Assembly: GCF_000371925.1 (NCBI RefSeq) | Contig: NZ_AQVE01000001.1 | Location: 124,001-188,000, forward strand | Length of the DNA: 64,000 nt | Source: Thiolinea disciformis DSM 14473 | GTDB taxonomy: Bacteria; Pseudomonadota; Gammaproteobacteria; Thiotrichales; Thiotrichaceae | Direction of reading: 5' to 3' | Shown here: piece after piece, positions 46,676 through 56,029 of the stretch | How the letters are laid out: each line of letters opens with the position of its first letter | Numbering within the stretch: position 1 is the first letter of the stretch | Position numbers and translations under genes: made by a program | The notes under the pieces: generated by a model | Seen by the model: only the letters and a program-made list of their open reading frames with translations | What the model was told of the DNA's origin: nothing | Database searches by the model: none

Positions 46676-46966
46676 AGTATTTTAAAGGTTATAGATAAAA
46701 TAAAGGCTCGTTACAGCATTATCTGTATTGAGCCTAAAATGCTGCGAATTATTGCAGCGCAGCAATTATCCTCACTAGCGGTTGAGGAATAAAAACGGTT
46801 AACAACCAATAGAATTTCTACTAATTTTAACTCTATTTCGAATAAAGTCAATGAGATAAAACAGATAAGTTGTTGATTTTGTATGTGGTTACATAATCAT
46901 TTGCTTAAATAGGGTTTTTAGCGGAATAGGTTTATACTAGCTGTTTTAATTCAATAGACGATATAA
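46676..46966. other. 291-base intergenic region
   Basis: AT-rich. A 7-bp hairpin with 11-base loop (TGCTGCG/CGCAGCA, 46740-46764) and a weak 6-bp stem (AGGCTC/GAGCCT) upstream may end uup. No gene and no convincing promoter seen. Confidence 0.4.
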
Positions 46967-48127
46967 ATGTTTGAGTACATTGACACCAACATAAAGCTGG
47001 AAAATTTTTTACAAACAATTCAAACAGCTAAATGGGTCATTTTAGATACGGAGTTTATTCGCGAAAAGACTTATTATCCGCGCCTTTGCTTAATTCAACT
47101 CGCTACGGATCAGCAACTGGCGTGTATCGACCCGCTTACCATCACAAATCTCGAGCCCTTTTTTCAGTTTTTACGACAGACTGATCGAGTCAAAGTGCTT
47201 CATGCCGCGTGGCAAGATCTAGAAATTTTTTATTATTTGAGTGGTGGTCAGACCCTCAGCCCTATTTTTGATAGCCAGATTGCAGCAGCAGTATTAGGTT
47301 TGGGGGATCAATTAGGCTATGCGCGTTTAGTCGAGGATTTATTGGGTGTGCAATTGGATAAGTCACAATCACGCACGGATTGGGCGCGGCGTCCGTTGAA
47401 TAAAGCGCAATTGGCGTATGCGATTGACGATGTGCGTTATTTGCGGGATTTGTATCCTATTTTGCAAGAAAAACTAGCCAGCACAGGGCGCGCTACTTGG
47501 GTGAGTAAGCCCTTTAAGCAATTAAGTGAGGCGGACCAATATCAACCTGCCCCGCGTTCGAGCTGGGAGCGCGTGAAGATGGTGCAGCTTTTGAAGCCGC
47601 GCCAATTATCGATTTTGCGTGAGTTAGCCGCTTGGCGCGAAAGCTTGGCCATAGAAAAGGATTTGCCACGGCGTTGGTTAGTGTCGGATGAAATTTTAAT
47701 TGATATGGCACGCATGAAGCCGAACAATCTGAGTGAATTCAAAACGATTCGCGGCTTATCCGATGAGCAAATTGCGCGCTATGGTGCGCAGTGGCTGGAG
47801 TTAATCGCTCTAGGCTATAACTTGCCAACAGACTCGTGGCCACAATTACCTCGTCGGCGTAAATTAGATAATCAACTTTCTTTAGTGGCCGATCTATTGA
47901 TGGTGATCGTGAATCAACAAGCGCTACAGCATAATATTTCCCCGCAAATGCTCGCTACCCGCCAGCAAGTTGAAAAAATGCTGACGGATGGTCGAAGCAG
48001 CCTGTCGGATGATTGGCGTGGTAGCTTGGTGAACAATACGTTTGAGGCTTTATTGTCCGGTCGGTCTTGTGTTCGCATCCATGATCAGCAGATCACGATT
48101 GAGAACAGCGCAAACGCCGCAATATGA
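46967..48127 (+). CDS. rnd: Ribonuclease D
   Basis: 386 residues. A 3'-5' exoribonuclease that trims tRNA precursors. The DEDDy exonuclease domain shows ILDTEFIREKTYYPRLCLIQLA (motif I), VLHAAWQDLEIF (motif II) and YAIDDVRYLRDLYPIL (motif III with the Tyr). Two HRDC domains follow (about 210-290 and 295-375; LSILRELAAWRESLA is the start of the first), as in E. coli RNase D. Plus strand, 21-36 bases before hisB. Confidence 0.93.
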   Translation: MFEYIDTNIKLENFLQTIQTAKWVILDTEFIREKTYYPRLCLIQLATDQQLACIDPLTITNLEPFFQFLRQTDRVKVLHAAWQDLEIFYYLSGGQTLSPIFDSQIAAAVLGLGDQLGYARLVEDLLGVQLDKSQSRTDWARRPLNKAQLAYAIDDVRYLRDLYPILQEKLASTGRATWVSKPFKQLSEADQYQPAPRSSWERVKMVQLLKPRQLSILRELAAWRESLAIEKDLPRRWLVSDEILIDMARMKPNNLSEFKTIRGLSDEQIARYGAQWLELIALGYNLPTDSWPQLPRRRKLDNQLSLVADLLMVIVNQQALQHNISPQMLATRQQVEKMLTDGRSSLSDDWRGSLVNNTFEALLSGRSCVRIHDQQITIENSANAAI

Positions 48128-48163
48128 TAAAATGAGTACTTCCTTTGAATGGTAGAAATTCTC

Positions 48164-48757
48164 ATGACAGATCGCATGGCAACGGTTGAGCGCAATACGC
48201 TAGAAACACAAATTCATGTCACCATTAATCTGGATGGCAGTGGTAAATCGCATTTTGAGACTGGCATTCCTTTTCTGGAGCACATGTTGGATCAAGTCGC
48301 ACGCCATGGCATGATTGATTTAACCATTCGTTGCCAGGGTGACCGTCATATTGATGATCATCATAGTGTGGAAGATATTGGTATCACTTTAGGTCAAGCA
48401 TTCGCCCGTGCGGTGGGCGATAAAAAAGGTTTGCGCCGTTACGGTCATGCGTATGTGCCACTCGATGAAGCGCTATCACGTGTTGTCGTGGATTTCTCAG
48501 GTCGCCCCGGCTTAGAACATCATGTCGATTATCGCCGTTCGCATATTGGTCAATTTGACACCGATCTGTTTTATGAGTTTTTCCAAGGCTTTGTGAATCA
48601 TGCGAATGTGACCCTGCATATTGATAATCTGCGTGGGCGCAATGCGCATCATATTGTGGAAACAGTATTCAAAGCCTTTGGGCGCGCGCTGCGGATGGCC
48701 TTAGAATTTGATCCACGTATGGCAGGCATTATGCCATCCACTAAAGGAAGTCTATAA
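48164..48757 (+). CDS. hisB: Imidazoleglycerol-phosphate dehydratase
   Basis: 197 residues from ATG 48164 ([17 protein letters not shown]), the usual size of the monofunctional enzyme; an ATG five codons upstream is possible. It dehydrates imidazole glycerol phosphate in histidine synthesis and binds two manganese ions. The metal motifs [14 protein letters not shown] and [17 protein letters not shown] are intact, and the N-terminal [13 protein letters not shown] is typical. The histidinol phosphatase domain of E. coli HisB is absent, as in most non-enteric bacteria. Overlaps hisH by one base. Confidence 0.96.
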   Translation: MTDRMATVERNTLETQIHVTINLDGSGKSHFETGIPFLEHMLDQVARHGMIDLTIRCQGDRHIDDHHSVEDIGITLGQAFARAVGDKKGLRRYGHAYVPLDEALSRVVVDFSGRPGLEHHVDYRRSHIGQFDTDLFYEFFQGFVNHANVTLHIDNLRGRNAHHIVETVFKAFGRALRMALEFDPRMAGIMPSTKGSL

Positions 48758-49389
48758 TGCTGAAGATTGTGGTGATTGATTATAATATGGGGAATTTATT
48801 TTCAGTACGTAAGGCTGTTGAACATGTGGCACCGCCTGCTAGCAAAATTGAGGTCAGTTCTGATCCTAAAGTGATTATGGCGGCAGACCGAATTGTATTC
48901 CCAGGGCAAGGTGCTGCGCGTGATTGTATACAAGAATTACAGGCTCGTGGCTTGAATGAAGTAGTACGTGAGGTGGCATTGACTAAGCCTTTTCTAGGGG
49001 TGTGCATGGGCATGCAGGTATTGTTGGAGCATTCCACTGAAAATGGCGGTGTTGATTGCCTTGGTATTTTCCAAGGTGAAGTGAAACACTTCAATGAGGT
49101 TTATCGCGAGCGTTTAAAGACCCCGCAAATGGGTTGGAACGAAATTTATCATACTCAGGAGAATCATCCTTTATGGACTGGTATTGCTGATGGCGCACGA
49201 TTTTATTTTGTGCACAGCTATCATGCGGTGCTGAAAGATAAAGCATTAGCGAGTGGTGAAACAGAGTATGGCATTCGCTACCCATCAGCCTTGGCTAAAG
49301 ATAATATCTTTGCCATTCAGGCTCATCCTGAAAAATCGGCAGCGGACGGTTTAAAATTGCTCGAAAACTTCATGAACTGGCGCCCCTAA
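48757..49389 (+). CDS. hisH: Imidazole glycerol phosphate synthase, glutaminase subunit HisH
   Basis: 210 residues. Class I glutamine amidotransferase giving ammonia to HisF. Nucleophile Cys83 in FLGVCMGMQ, with His and Glu in QAHPEKSA near the C-terminus. VFPGQGAARDCI forms part of the oxyanion region. It begins on the hisB stop codon (TAATG). hisA and hisF, which usually follow, are missing here; the next gene is on the opposite strand, so the his operon is split. Confidence 0.96.
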   Translation: MLKIVVIDYNMGNLFSVRKAVEHVAPPASKIEVSSDPKVIMAADRIVFPGQGAARDCIQELQARGLNEVVREVALTKPFLGVCMGMQVLLEHSTENGGVDCLGIFQGEVKHFNEVYRERLKTPQMGWNEIYHTQENHPLWTGIADGARFYFVHSYHAVLKDKALASGETEYGIRYPSALAKDNIFAIQAHPEKSAADGLKLLENFMNWRP

Positions 49390-49413
49390 GTGGCACGCCA
49401 GCCGACATCGCAG

Positions 49414-49758
49414 TTAAAATACGCTACGATCTTCAAACCAGAGCACATCCGTTTTTTGTGCTGCGGCTAATTTGAGTAGTTCCAACATAGGATAAGCGCG
49501 GCGATTTACAGAGATTTTCTCTTTCTTTTCGCCATCTTCATTCTCCTCTTCTTCAACAGCATCTTGCGAGTTGGGCGCAGCTTGTTGGGCGGCTGCGGCT
49601 AAGTTATTTTCTAAGGTTTTTAATACACTAGCCACATCCGCTCCCGCAATCGCGCTAGGGATCGTACCGCTGTGTCCCATTAATTTAAGCAGTTGTTTGG
49701 CATCTTCTTCATACATCGAAAAGCCACCACCGGCCTTGCTTTCGAAGCGAATTAACAT
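49414..49758 (-). CDS. DUF1840 protein
   Basis: 114 residues. N-terminal MLIRFESKAGGGFSMYEEDA and the C-terminal ISVNRRAYPMLELLKLAAAQ match PF08895 (DUF1840), with an acidic linker (VEEEENEDGEKKEK) between. Function is unknown. Its position after the hisH gene is convergent. Confidence 0.87.
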   Translation of the reverse strand: MLIRFESKAGGGFSMYEEDAKQLLKLMGHSGTIPSAIAGADVASVLKTLENNLAAAAQQAAPNSQDAVEEEENEDGEKKEKISVNRRAYPMLELLKLAAAQKTDVLWFEDRSVF

Positions 49759-49786
49759 ACATCAAGCTCCTGTTATTGGGCTGAGC

Positions 49787-50902
49787 TTACCAAGCCGCAC
49801 TGGGTTGAAGCGTGCGAGATTTTATGTGGTAAGCGCTGGGGTTGGTAAAACTGGTTTTTCCTAACACTTGATCGGCCAATAAACGGGCAGAAGCAAGGCT
49901 AGTCGCGACACTCATATTCCCGTGCCCTATGGCTAGGGATAAACCGGCTAACTCAGGGTGTGGGCCAATATAAGGTATACCATTGGGCGTTAAGGCGAAC
50001 ACACTACTCCAGGTATCGCGAATCGGCTCATAGCTGAGCGCTGGTAATAATTGCACGGCAAATTGGTGTAAATCCTCACTGGCTTGCTCAGAAATACTAG
50101 TATCAAAACTATCCGTTTGGTAAACAGAACCACAAATAATCCGCCCATCTTCACGTGGTACGAGGTATTTATTATTGTGCACGATAGAGCGTTGTAATAG
50201 ATGGGGGGAGCCACGGTATAAAATTGATTGTGCTGCAACCGCACGGACAGAGACGCTTGCTTTAATTACCTCTGGTAATAAGTTGGGTGTCCACGCACCA
50301 GCGGTGAGAATGACCTGTTTCGCTTCAAATAGCCAGTCACCCAAATAAATACCTTTGGCCTCACCATGTTCCACGTGTAACTGTGTAACCGGATAATGCT
50401 CACTCACTAAAATAGAACGGCTACGGATGCTCGCCCTTAAGGCAGCAATCAGACGCGGGCTACGAATCTGGCCTATCTCGGGAAAATAGAGACCACATTC
50501 AATAGTGGGCGAAATATTGGGTTCATGCTGTTTTACTTCGCTAGGATGCTCTAGTAATAGCAAACGCTGCTGGTGCAGGGCTGCCCAATGTTGGGCGAGT
50601 GCCCTATCTTGTATATCTGGAAACAGTAAGCCAGTTTTTTGCCATTGCGCGTCAATACCTGTTTCAGCGCGTAAGCGCTCACACAACGCTGGATAATGTT
50701 GTTGACCATAATGCGTGAGGGTACTCACCGCTTCATCCATACGCCATGGATAATTAGCCACGGTAAGGCCATTGCCTGCCCACGAAGATTCTCTTCCCAA
50801 TTCACTTCGATCACATATCATGACACTTAAACCTGCATCATGCAGGAATAAAGCGCTTAGCAGTCCTTTTAGCCCACCGCCTACAATGATCACGTCTTTC
50901 AT
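49787..50902 (-). CDS. ThiO/DadA-like FAD-dependent amino acid oxidase
   Basis: 371 residues. N-terminal FAD-binding Rossmann motif VIIVGGGLKGLLSALFL, then ESSWAGNG (the flavin-contacting loop), and the C-terminal GHGNMSVATSLASARLLADQ typical of the glycine oxidase/DAO family. Most similar in layout to ThiO, which makes iminoglycine for thiamine synthesis, but no thi genes are in the window and D-amino acid dehydrogenase or sarcosine oxidase-like relatives cannot be excluded. Start ATG at 50902. A small repeat protein gene lies 20 bases upstream on the same strand. Confidence 0.75.
   Translation of the reverse strand: MKDVIIVGGGLKGLLSALFLHDAGLSVMICDRSELGRESSWAGNGLTVANYPWRMDEAVSTLTHYGQQHYPALCERLRAETGIDAQWQKTGLLFPDIQDRALAQHWAALHQQRLLLLEHPSEVKQHEPNISPTIECGLYFPEIGQIRSPRLIAALRASIRSRSILVSEHYPVTQLHVEHGEAKGIYLGDWLFEAKQVILTAGAWTPNLLPEVIKASVSVRAVAAQSILYRGSPHLLQRSIVHNNKYLVPREDGRIICGSVYQTDSFDTSISEQASEDLHQFAVQLLPALSYEPIRDTWSSVFALTPNGIPYIGPHPELAGLSLAIGHGNMSVATSLASARLLADQVLGKTSFTNPSAYHIKSRTLQPSAAW
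50367..50382. other. parS-like site inside the ThiO-like gene
   Basis: TGTTCCACGTGTAACT contains the intact core CACGTG and differs from the consensus only at the last base. Confidence 0.5.
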
Positions 50903-50922
50903 GCGCAGCCTTTGTGCAAAAA

Positions 50923-51429
50923 TTAAAATAGCTTAATGGGATGTTCGCGTACTTGTTCCCGTGGCGAAGTCGATTCAGTAAATAAGGAGGGATTAGGTAA
51001 AGCACTGGTGCTGGTAGTAGTGCCTGCCATCGGAGGCGGCATATCACTCAGTTGACCATTTATTACTAAGGGTTGACCAGGGAGAGTTTTGACAGTTGGT
51101 TTAGCTTTATTAGCGCTTCCAAATAAATTAAAGGCATGTTCGCGTACTTGATCGGCGGGCGGGCCTTTAGTGAATAATTCAGGATTAGGAATTTTTGCCC
51201 CATTGTGACTGACATTAGGGGAGGATGTATCAATCGCATGTTGCCGCGCATTTTGATCTGGCTTGGGATCTGGGCTAAAGGTGTTAGGGTCTGGTAAAGC
51301 ATTGGCCTTAGAAGGACCACCAGAACTAAAAAAACTTTTGTTAATTACTTCTTCGGAAGCATTTTGTGCGAAAGCCGAAAAACTTACTAAGCCTAAGAGC
51401 AACGTAGCTGAAATTGAATATCTGACCAT
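50923..51429 (-). CDS. Exported repeat protein, unknown function
   Basis: 168 residues. Signal peptide ends in SAFAQ (about 22). The mature part holds three copies of a motif of about 25 residues: ALPDPNTFSPDPKPDQNARQ (about 44-68), KIPNPELFTKGPPADQVREH (79-103) and ALPNPSLFTESTSPREQVRE (143-168). The shared pattern is P-N/D-P-x-x-F-[T/S] then Q-x-R-x-H-x-x-x. The two later copies end in a -LF. Spacers are Pro/Ser/Lys-rich and look unstructured. I do not recognise a family. The motif could be a binding site for a partner protein, repeated for avidity. Confidence 0.65.
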   Translation of the reverse strand: MVRYSISATLLLGLVSFSAFAQNASEEVINKSFFSSGGPSKANALPDPNTFSPDPKPDQNARQHAIDTSSPNVSHNGAKIPNPELFTKGPPADQVREHAFNLFGSANKAKPTVKTLPGQPLVINGQLSDMPPPMAGTTTSTSALPNPSLFTESTSPREQVREHPIKLF

Positions 51430-51522
51430 GAGGGTCTCCGGTTAAGCCTATTAATTAAGCCGAACGATGGCTGTATAGCTATTATAACTCATGGTGCAGC
51501 GCTGCATAGAATAGCCATCAAC

Positions 51523-52380
51523 TTATTGGGTTAGCAACATGAAGCTTAGCCAGCACAGGCCATGAAACCATGCCATGTATCGGTAGCGCTGTGCTAATTC
51601 CTCCCAAGGAATATTGCTAATCAAGAGTTTCTTGCCGAGTGAACTACGATCAATGATTAATTCAACTTGCTGGCTGTCATAATCATGATCGCTTTGTGCG
51701 ACGCTTCGCGCATGCTGACGAATATGTTCCCATTCCTGTTCGTCTAACTTGCCATCACCATTCTGGTCGTAAGCTTCGAGCAAAACCTGTGGATGGCGTT
51801 TCCACTCGGCTAATAATCGGCTAAGACGTTCTTGCATCGTAATACCCAGATTTTCGCCAGTATAAGTGCGCAAATCGCCTAACACGTAAATTTGTTGTCC
51901 GGGGTAAATAGCGTGCAACCAATACAGATGGGTATCCGCAGGGCGCACCACTACCTCGGCATGCTGCGGATAAATAGTACAGCGTTGTTTGCTCGCTTCC
52001 AGAATAAAAGGCGTCGATTCACAAAACCCTGCTAGCCATGCGGTAGCAGGCAATTGGGGATCACCCCGAAAACCTTCATGATCCAATAAACGCACCGTGC
52101 CTTGCAGGCGTACATAACCTTGAGCACCCGACATTAAGCGCGATTCAGCGGTATCAGTGATAAGGCGATAGCGCTGATATAAGCCCACGGAAAAATACAG
52201 ACTCAAATAGGCCGTTAGCCAGAGCCAACTTTTATCAAGCTGCATTAGGTAATAGCTCAAGCCTAGCCAAAATAGGATAAACCCTAGGCGTGCCGAAACA
52301 TGTAATAAGCCACTCCGCTGCCACGTGGCAAAAGCATTGTATTGCGCATATTGGCTTTGAAGGACGGTGAGGATGGCCAT
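51523..52380 (-). CDS. Membrane protein with GIDE-like domain and EF-hand
   Basis: 285 residues. Hydrophobic helices near 30-46, 50-67 and 268-284. The region between 85 and 180 (GYVRLQGTVRLL, TPFILEASKQRCTIYPQHAEV, GQQIYVLGDLRTYTGENL) resembles the GIDE domain of the mitochondrial E3 ligase MUL1, as found in several bacterial membrane proteins. After it is one canonical EF-hand (YDQNGDGKLDEQEWE, about 204-218), which would bind calcium. The RING domain of MUL1 is absent. It lies five bases downstream of lemA, which in other bacteria is often next to GIDE-domain proteins, so the two probably work together at the membrane. Function unknown. Confidence 0.65.
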   Translation of the reverse strand: MAILTVLQSQYAQYNAFATWQRSGLLHVSARLGFILFWLGLSYYLMQLDKSWLWLTAYLSLYFSVGLYQRYRLITDTAESRLMSGAQGYVRLQGTVRLLDHEGFRGDPQLPATAWLAGFCESTPFILEASKQRCTIYPQHAEVVVRPADTHLYWLHAIYPGQQIYVLGDLRTYTGENLGITMQERLSRLLAEWKRHPQVLLEAYDQNGDGKLDEQEWEHIRQHARSVAQSDHDYDSQQVELIIDRSSLGKKLLISNIPWEELAQRYRYMAWFHGLCWLSFMLLTQ

Positions 52381-52385
52381 AGCAA

Positions 52386-52961
52386 CTAGGATTGAAAATG
52401 GGCTTTAGTATCCACATCCGCCATTTCAGACTCGCTAAAACTCATTAAACGAAAGGGCTGAAAACCGGCCATACGTGCTATTACTACATCAGGGAATTGT
52501 TCAATGCGTACATTATTAATGGTGGCCGAGTCGTTATAAAATTCACGCCGATCCGCGATGCTGTCTTCTAAAGTGGTAATCCGATTTTGTAATTGCTGAA
52601 AAGATTTGCTGGCTTTTAATTCAGGATAAGCTTCTACCGTGGCAAACAGATTGCCTAAGCCTAAGCGCAATTGATTTTCAGCCGCACTTAAGGCAGTCAT
52701 ATTGCTACTTTGCATAGCCGAGGCGATTTTGTTACGCGCTTCCATCACGCGTTGTAGCGTATCTTTTTCATACTGCATGTGTTCTTTACACACATTAATC
52801 AATTTTGGTAATTCTTCATTGCGCTGTTTGAGTAATACATCGATATTACTCCAGGCTTTTGCAGCATTATTTTTGATGAGCACTAATTGGTTATAAAGAA
52901 CCACTGCCCATAAAGCGACACCGGCCAGCAACGTGATAAAGATTAATAGACTGTTTGTCAT
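52386..52961 (-). CDS. lemA: LemA family protein
   Basis: 191 residues. Short N-terminal helix in the membrane (residues ~4-24), then a four-helix bundle: NNAAKAWSNIDVLLKQRNEELPKLI and KDTLQRVMEARNKIA are the family signatures, with FATVEAYPELKASKSFQQLQ and YNDSATINNVRIEQFPD further on. LemA proteins face the periplasm or cytosol; exact function unknown. It forms a two-gene operon with the GIDE/EF-hand gene. Confidence 0.88.
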   Translation of the reverse strand: MTNSLLIFITLLAGVALWAVVLYNQLVLIKNNAAKAWSNIDVLLKQRNEELPKLINVCKEHMQYEKDTLQRVMEARNKIASAMQSSNMTALSAAENQLRLGLGNLFATVEAYPELKASKSFQQLQNRITTLEDSIADRREFYNDSATINNVRIEQFPDVVIARMAGFQPFRLMSFSESEMADVDTKAHFQS

Positions 52962-53069
52962 AGACTTTCACCGAGGGGTTATTGTTATTGATGGAGTCCA
53001 GACGCTACTGTAACAAACTACAGCCAATAGGTGGGGCTAGCACGACAATTGGCTGGTTCTGTTTAAAGT

Positions 53070-53642
53070 TTAGGCTTCGCTCACTAATAAATGTTGTTGA
53101 GCGCGCTCTAGTGCATAGACTAAATAAGGGATTTGTGACAACGCCGGCGCACCATCCATTAATAAGGCGATAGGCATGACTTCGAAAATTTCTTCCGGTG
53201 AGGCGCCATAATCTAAAGCAGCTTCCACATGCAGTTCAATCAAGCGTGCTTGTTGATGGATTAAAGCAATGCCTAAGCCAATTAATTCACGACAACGGCG
53301 ATCCATGCAGCCTTTGCTTAAGGAAAATTCACGCCATGAATCTTTCCAAGCGTGCCATAACTCAGTTTGGTGTTCGGGGCTTGCTAATAAAAAGAGGGCC
53401 GTTTTGCGTACTTGTAATAATTCGTGGTCACTCGCACCTAGCCTTTTGGCCACTTCAGTATGAATATCAACACAACGGCGGCATTGTTTTGCTAAGGCCA
53501 TACCGAGGGTGATTAATTCTTTTTGCTTACGATCTAATAAACCCTTTTTAGTACTTTCTTGGGATAATTCACCAATAATTTCTAAAAATTCGCCTAAACC
53601 ATAATTGCGTGCTTTTTTTAATGATTCTGTAAATAATTCCAT
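53070..53642 (-). CDS. Tandem AhpD/carboxymuconolactone decarboxylase-like protein
   Basis: 190 residues with two CMD-fold repeats. The first (about 15-85) has the redox-active CxxC and His of AhpD: CRRCVDIHT (Cys54, Cys57, His61). The second (about 105-180, RELIGLGIALIHQQARLIELHVEA) keeps the helices and the His but has lost both cysteines. It may work as a peroxide-related reductase through the first unit, with the second for dimerisation. The gene is upstream of, and 108 bases from, lemA on the same strand. Confidence 0.8.
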   Translation of the reverse strand: MELFTESLKKARNYGLGEFLEIIGELSQESTKKGLLDRKQKELITLGMALAKQCRRCVDIHTEVAKRLGASDHELLQVRKTALFLLASPEHQTELWHAWKDSWREFSLSKGCMDRRCRELIGLGIALIHQQARLIELHVEAALDYGASPEEIFEVMPIALLMDGAPALSQIPYLVYALERAQQHLLVSEA

Positions 53643-53709
53643 GGAATTGACTCAAGTGTTTTACATAGAGCCAAGTTTAAAAGCGGCTGTCTGAGGCTAG
53701 CCTGAAGCG

Positions 53710-53735
53710 CCAGCCTAGTGGGTGAGCTAGGCTGG
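53710..53735. terminator. Hairpin between maeB and the AhpD-like gene
   Basis: CCAGCCTAG (53710-53718) pairs with CTAGGCTGG (53727-53735), a perfect 9-bp stem with an 8-base loop. No T run follows on either strand, so it may be a weak terminator of maeB or an RNA-stability element. Confidence 0.5.
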
Positions 53736-53749
53736 ATGTAAGACAAGAT

Positions 53750-56029
53750 TTATTGATTTTTAGCGTGTAATTGGGCGTCCACACTGGCAACGGCGGCCAT
53801 ATTTACAATGCCACGTACGGTCGTACTTTCAGTGAGAATATGGGCTGGATAGTTGGTGCCCAATAAAATAGGGCCAACTGGCATACCATCTGCCAACATT
53901 TTAGTCATGTTATAGGTGATATTCGCCGCCTCTAAGGTTGGGCACACCAACAAGTTGGCTTCACCCGAAAAAGCCGAATTCGGGAATAAGCGATCTCGAA
54001 TTTCTTGGGACAAGGCTGCATCAGCGTGCATTTCACCATCCACTAATAGCTCGGGATGCTTGTCTCGCAGTATGGCAAGGGCTTTACGCATTTTGCGAGC
54101 TTGTTCACTTTCGCGGCTACCAAAGTTCGAGAAGGATAATAAAGCAGCTTTCGGTTCAATGCCAAAACCACGAATAAATTGTGCAGCTAAGGCTGTTTGA
54201 TCCGCTAATTGCTGGGGGCTTGGATCAATATTGACGTGGGTATCGGTGAGGAAATAAGTGCCTTTTTTCATAATCAGCAAGGTTAAAGCGGCAAAATCAT
54301 TTAAGCCTTGTTGAACACCAATCACATCATGCAGATGACGCAAGTGTGACGCATAATTTCCTTCTACACCACAAAGCATGGCATCAGCATCACCACAGCG
54401 CACCATGATGCCCGCCAGCGCCGTATTACGCGAGGCAATCACACGCTTAGCATAGGCAGGGGTTACGCCAGAGCGTGCCATCAGTTCGTAATAAGTCTTT
54501 TTGTGTTTCTGGTAATGTGGATTAGCACGTGGATCAATAATTTCTACATCCTCACCCACTTTTAAGCGTAAACCATAAGATTTGATATTTTGCTCAATGC
54601 TAGTGGGATCGCCAATCAAAATAGGCTTACAAATTTTGTCATCTACCAGAATTTGAACGGCATTAATCACACGCTGTGATTCACCTTCTGCAAAGACCAC
54701 GCGCTTGAGATTTTGTTTAGCCAGATCGAATAAAGGCTTCATCACCATGCCAGAACGGAACACAAAGGATTCTAACTGACGGCCATATTCTTCAAAATCT
54801 TGAATCGGACGGGTTGCTACCCCTGTTTCCATAGCAGCTTTCGCCACGCGTGGTGGAATAATAGTCATTAAGCGCGGGTCGAAAGGTTTAGGAATTAAAT
54901 AGTCGCGCCCAAATTTGAAAGCTGAACCCCCATAAGCAGAAACGACGACATCAGAGGCTTCTTTGGTGGCTAAATCTGCAATGGCTTCCACCACGGCAAT
55001 TTTCATCGCCTCATTAATTTCTGTCGCACCAACATCTAAAGCACCACGGAATAAGAAAGGGAAACATAAAACATTGTTGACTTGGTTTGGATAATCACTG
55101 CGCCCAGTCGCCACAATAGCATCTGTCCGTACTTCATAAACCAGCTCAGGGCGAATTTCTGGCTCAGGATTAGCAAGGGCTAGGATCAAAGGATTGGCTG
55201 CCATTTTTTTAACGTGTTCTTGTTTCAAGACACGAGGCGCGGATAAACCTAAAAATACATCCACCCCATCCATGACATCGTCTAAAGTACGTGCGTCCGT
55301 CTCAATCGCATAAGCCGAGTTGTAGGGATTCATTTCCTCGACACGGCCTTTATAAATAATGCCAAAGCGGTCATTGACCGTGACGTTTTCTTTCTTTAAG
55401 CCCATCTCGACTAATAAATTTAAGCAGGCAATGGCTGCTGCGCCCGCGCCAGAGCAAACTAATTTAATGTCACTTAGATTTTTACCCGCAACACGTAAAC
55501 CATTGCGAATCGCCGCCGCAACACAAATCGCGGTGCCGTGTTGGTCATCATGGAAAACTGGAATTTTCATTTTGGCTTTGAGGCGTTTTTCGACTTCAAA
55601 GCATTCGGGCGCTTTAATATCTTCTAAATTAATGCCACCAAACGTGGGTTCTAATAAACTTACCGCATCAACAAAACGATCGACATCTAAGGTATCCACT
55701 TCAATATCGAAGGCATTTACCCCAGCGAATTTTTTGAATAAAACCGCTTTCCCTTCCATGACGGGTTTAGAAGCGAGTGCGCCAATAGAACCCAAACCAA
55801 GTACTGCCGTCCCATTAGAAATAACGGCCACCAAATTGGAGCGCGTAGTGTATTCCGCAGCCAGTTGAGGATTTTCAGCGATAGCTAAACTTGCAGCCGC
55901 AACACCAGGCGAATAGGCCAAGGCTAAATCACGCTGATTGACCATATTTTTGGTGGGGCTGACTTCGAGCTTTCCGGGCGTGGGAAAACGATGATAATCC
56001 AGTGCTGCTTTGGTTAAATCTTCTGCCAT
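53750..56029 (-). CDS. maeB: NADP-dependent malic enzyme MaeB
   Basis: 759 residues, the same as E. coli MaeB. Converts malate to pyruvate and CO2. The N-terminal malic enzyme part (RDLALAYSPGVAAASLAIAEN, SNLVAVISNGTAVLGLG, FHDDQHGTAICVAAAI and the GAGAAAIACLNLL NAD(P) site) is followed by a phosphotransacetylase-like regulatory domain (from about 425, VVFAEGESQRVINAVQILVD, ending in LLGTNYPAHIL and a GIVNMAAVASVDA tail). In MaeB the second domain binds acetyl-CoA and inhibits the enzyme. Start ATG at 56029 follows GGAGGAG; an open frame of 42 codons upstream has no good start and is not needed. Confidence 0.96.
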   Translation of the reverse strand: MAEDLTKAALDYHRFPTPGKLEVSPTKNMVNQRDLALAYSPGVAAASLAIAENPQLAAEYTTRSNLVAVISNGTAVLGLGSIGALASKPVMEGKAVLFKKFAGVNAFDIEVDTLDVDRFVDAVSLLEPTFGGINLEDIKAPECFEVEKRLKAKMKIPVFHDDQHGTAICVAAAIRNGLRVAGKNLSDIKLVCSGAGAAAIACLNLLVEMGLKKENVTVNDRFGIIYKGRVEEMNPYNSAYAIETDARTLDDVMDGVDVFLGLSAPRVLKQEHVKKMAANPLILALANPEPEIRPELVYEVRTDAIVATGRSDYPNQVNNVLCFPFLFRGALDVGATEINEAMKIAVVEAIADLATKEASDVVVSAYGGSAFKFGRDYLIPKPFDPRLMTIIPPRVAKAAMETGVATRPIQDFEEYGRQLESFVFRSGMVMKPLFDLAKQNLKRVVFAEGESQRVINAVQILVDDKICKPILIGDPTSIEQNIKSYGLRLKVGEDVEIIDPRANPHYQKHKKTYYELMARSGVTPAYAKRVIASRNTALAGIMVRCGDADAMLCGVEGNYASHLRHLHDVIGVQQGLNDFAALTLLIMKKGTYFLTDTHVNIDPSPQQLADQTALAAQFIRGFGIEPKAALLSFSNFGSRESEQARKMRKALAILRDKHPELLVDGEMHADAALSQEIRDRLFPNSAFSGEANLLVCPTLEAANITYNMTKMLADGMPVGPILLGTNYPAHILTESTTVRGIVNMAAVASVDAQLHAKNQ

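Noticed and set aside
52316-52327. TGCCACGTGGCA palindrome in the GIDE/EF-hand gene
   Set aside because: Contains CACGTG but lacks the flanking GTT/AAC of parS.
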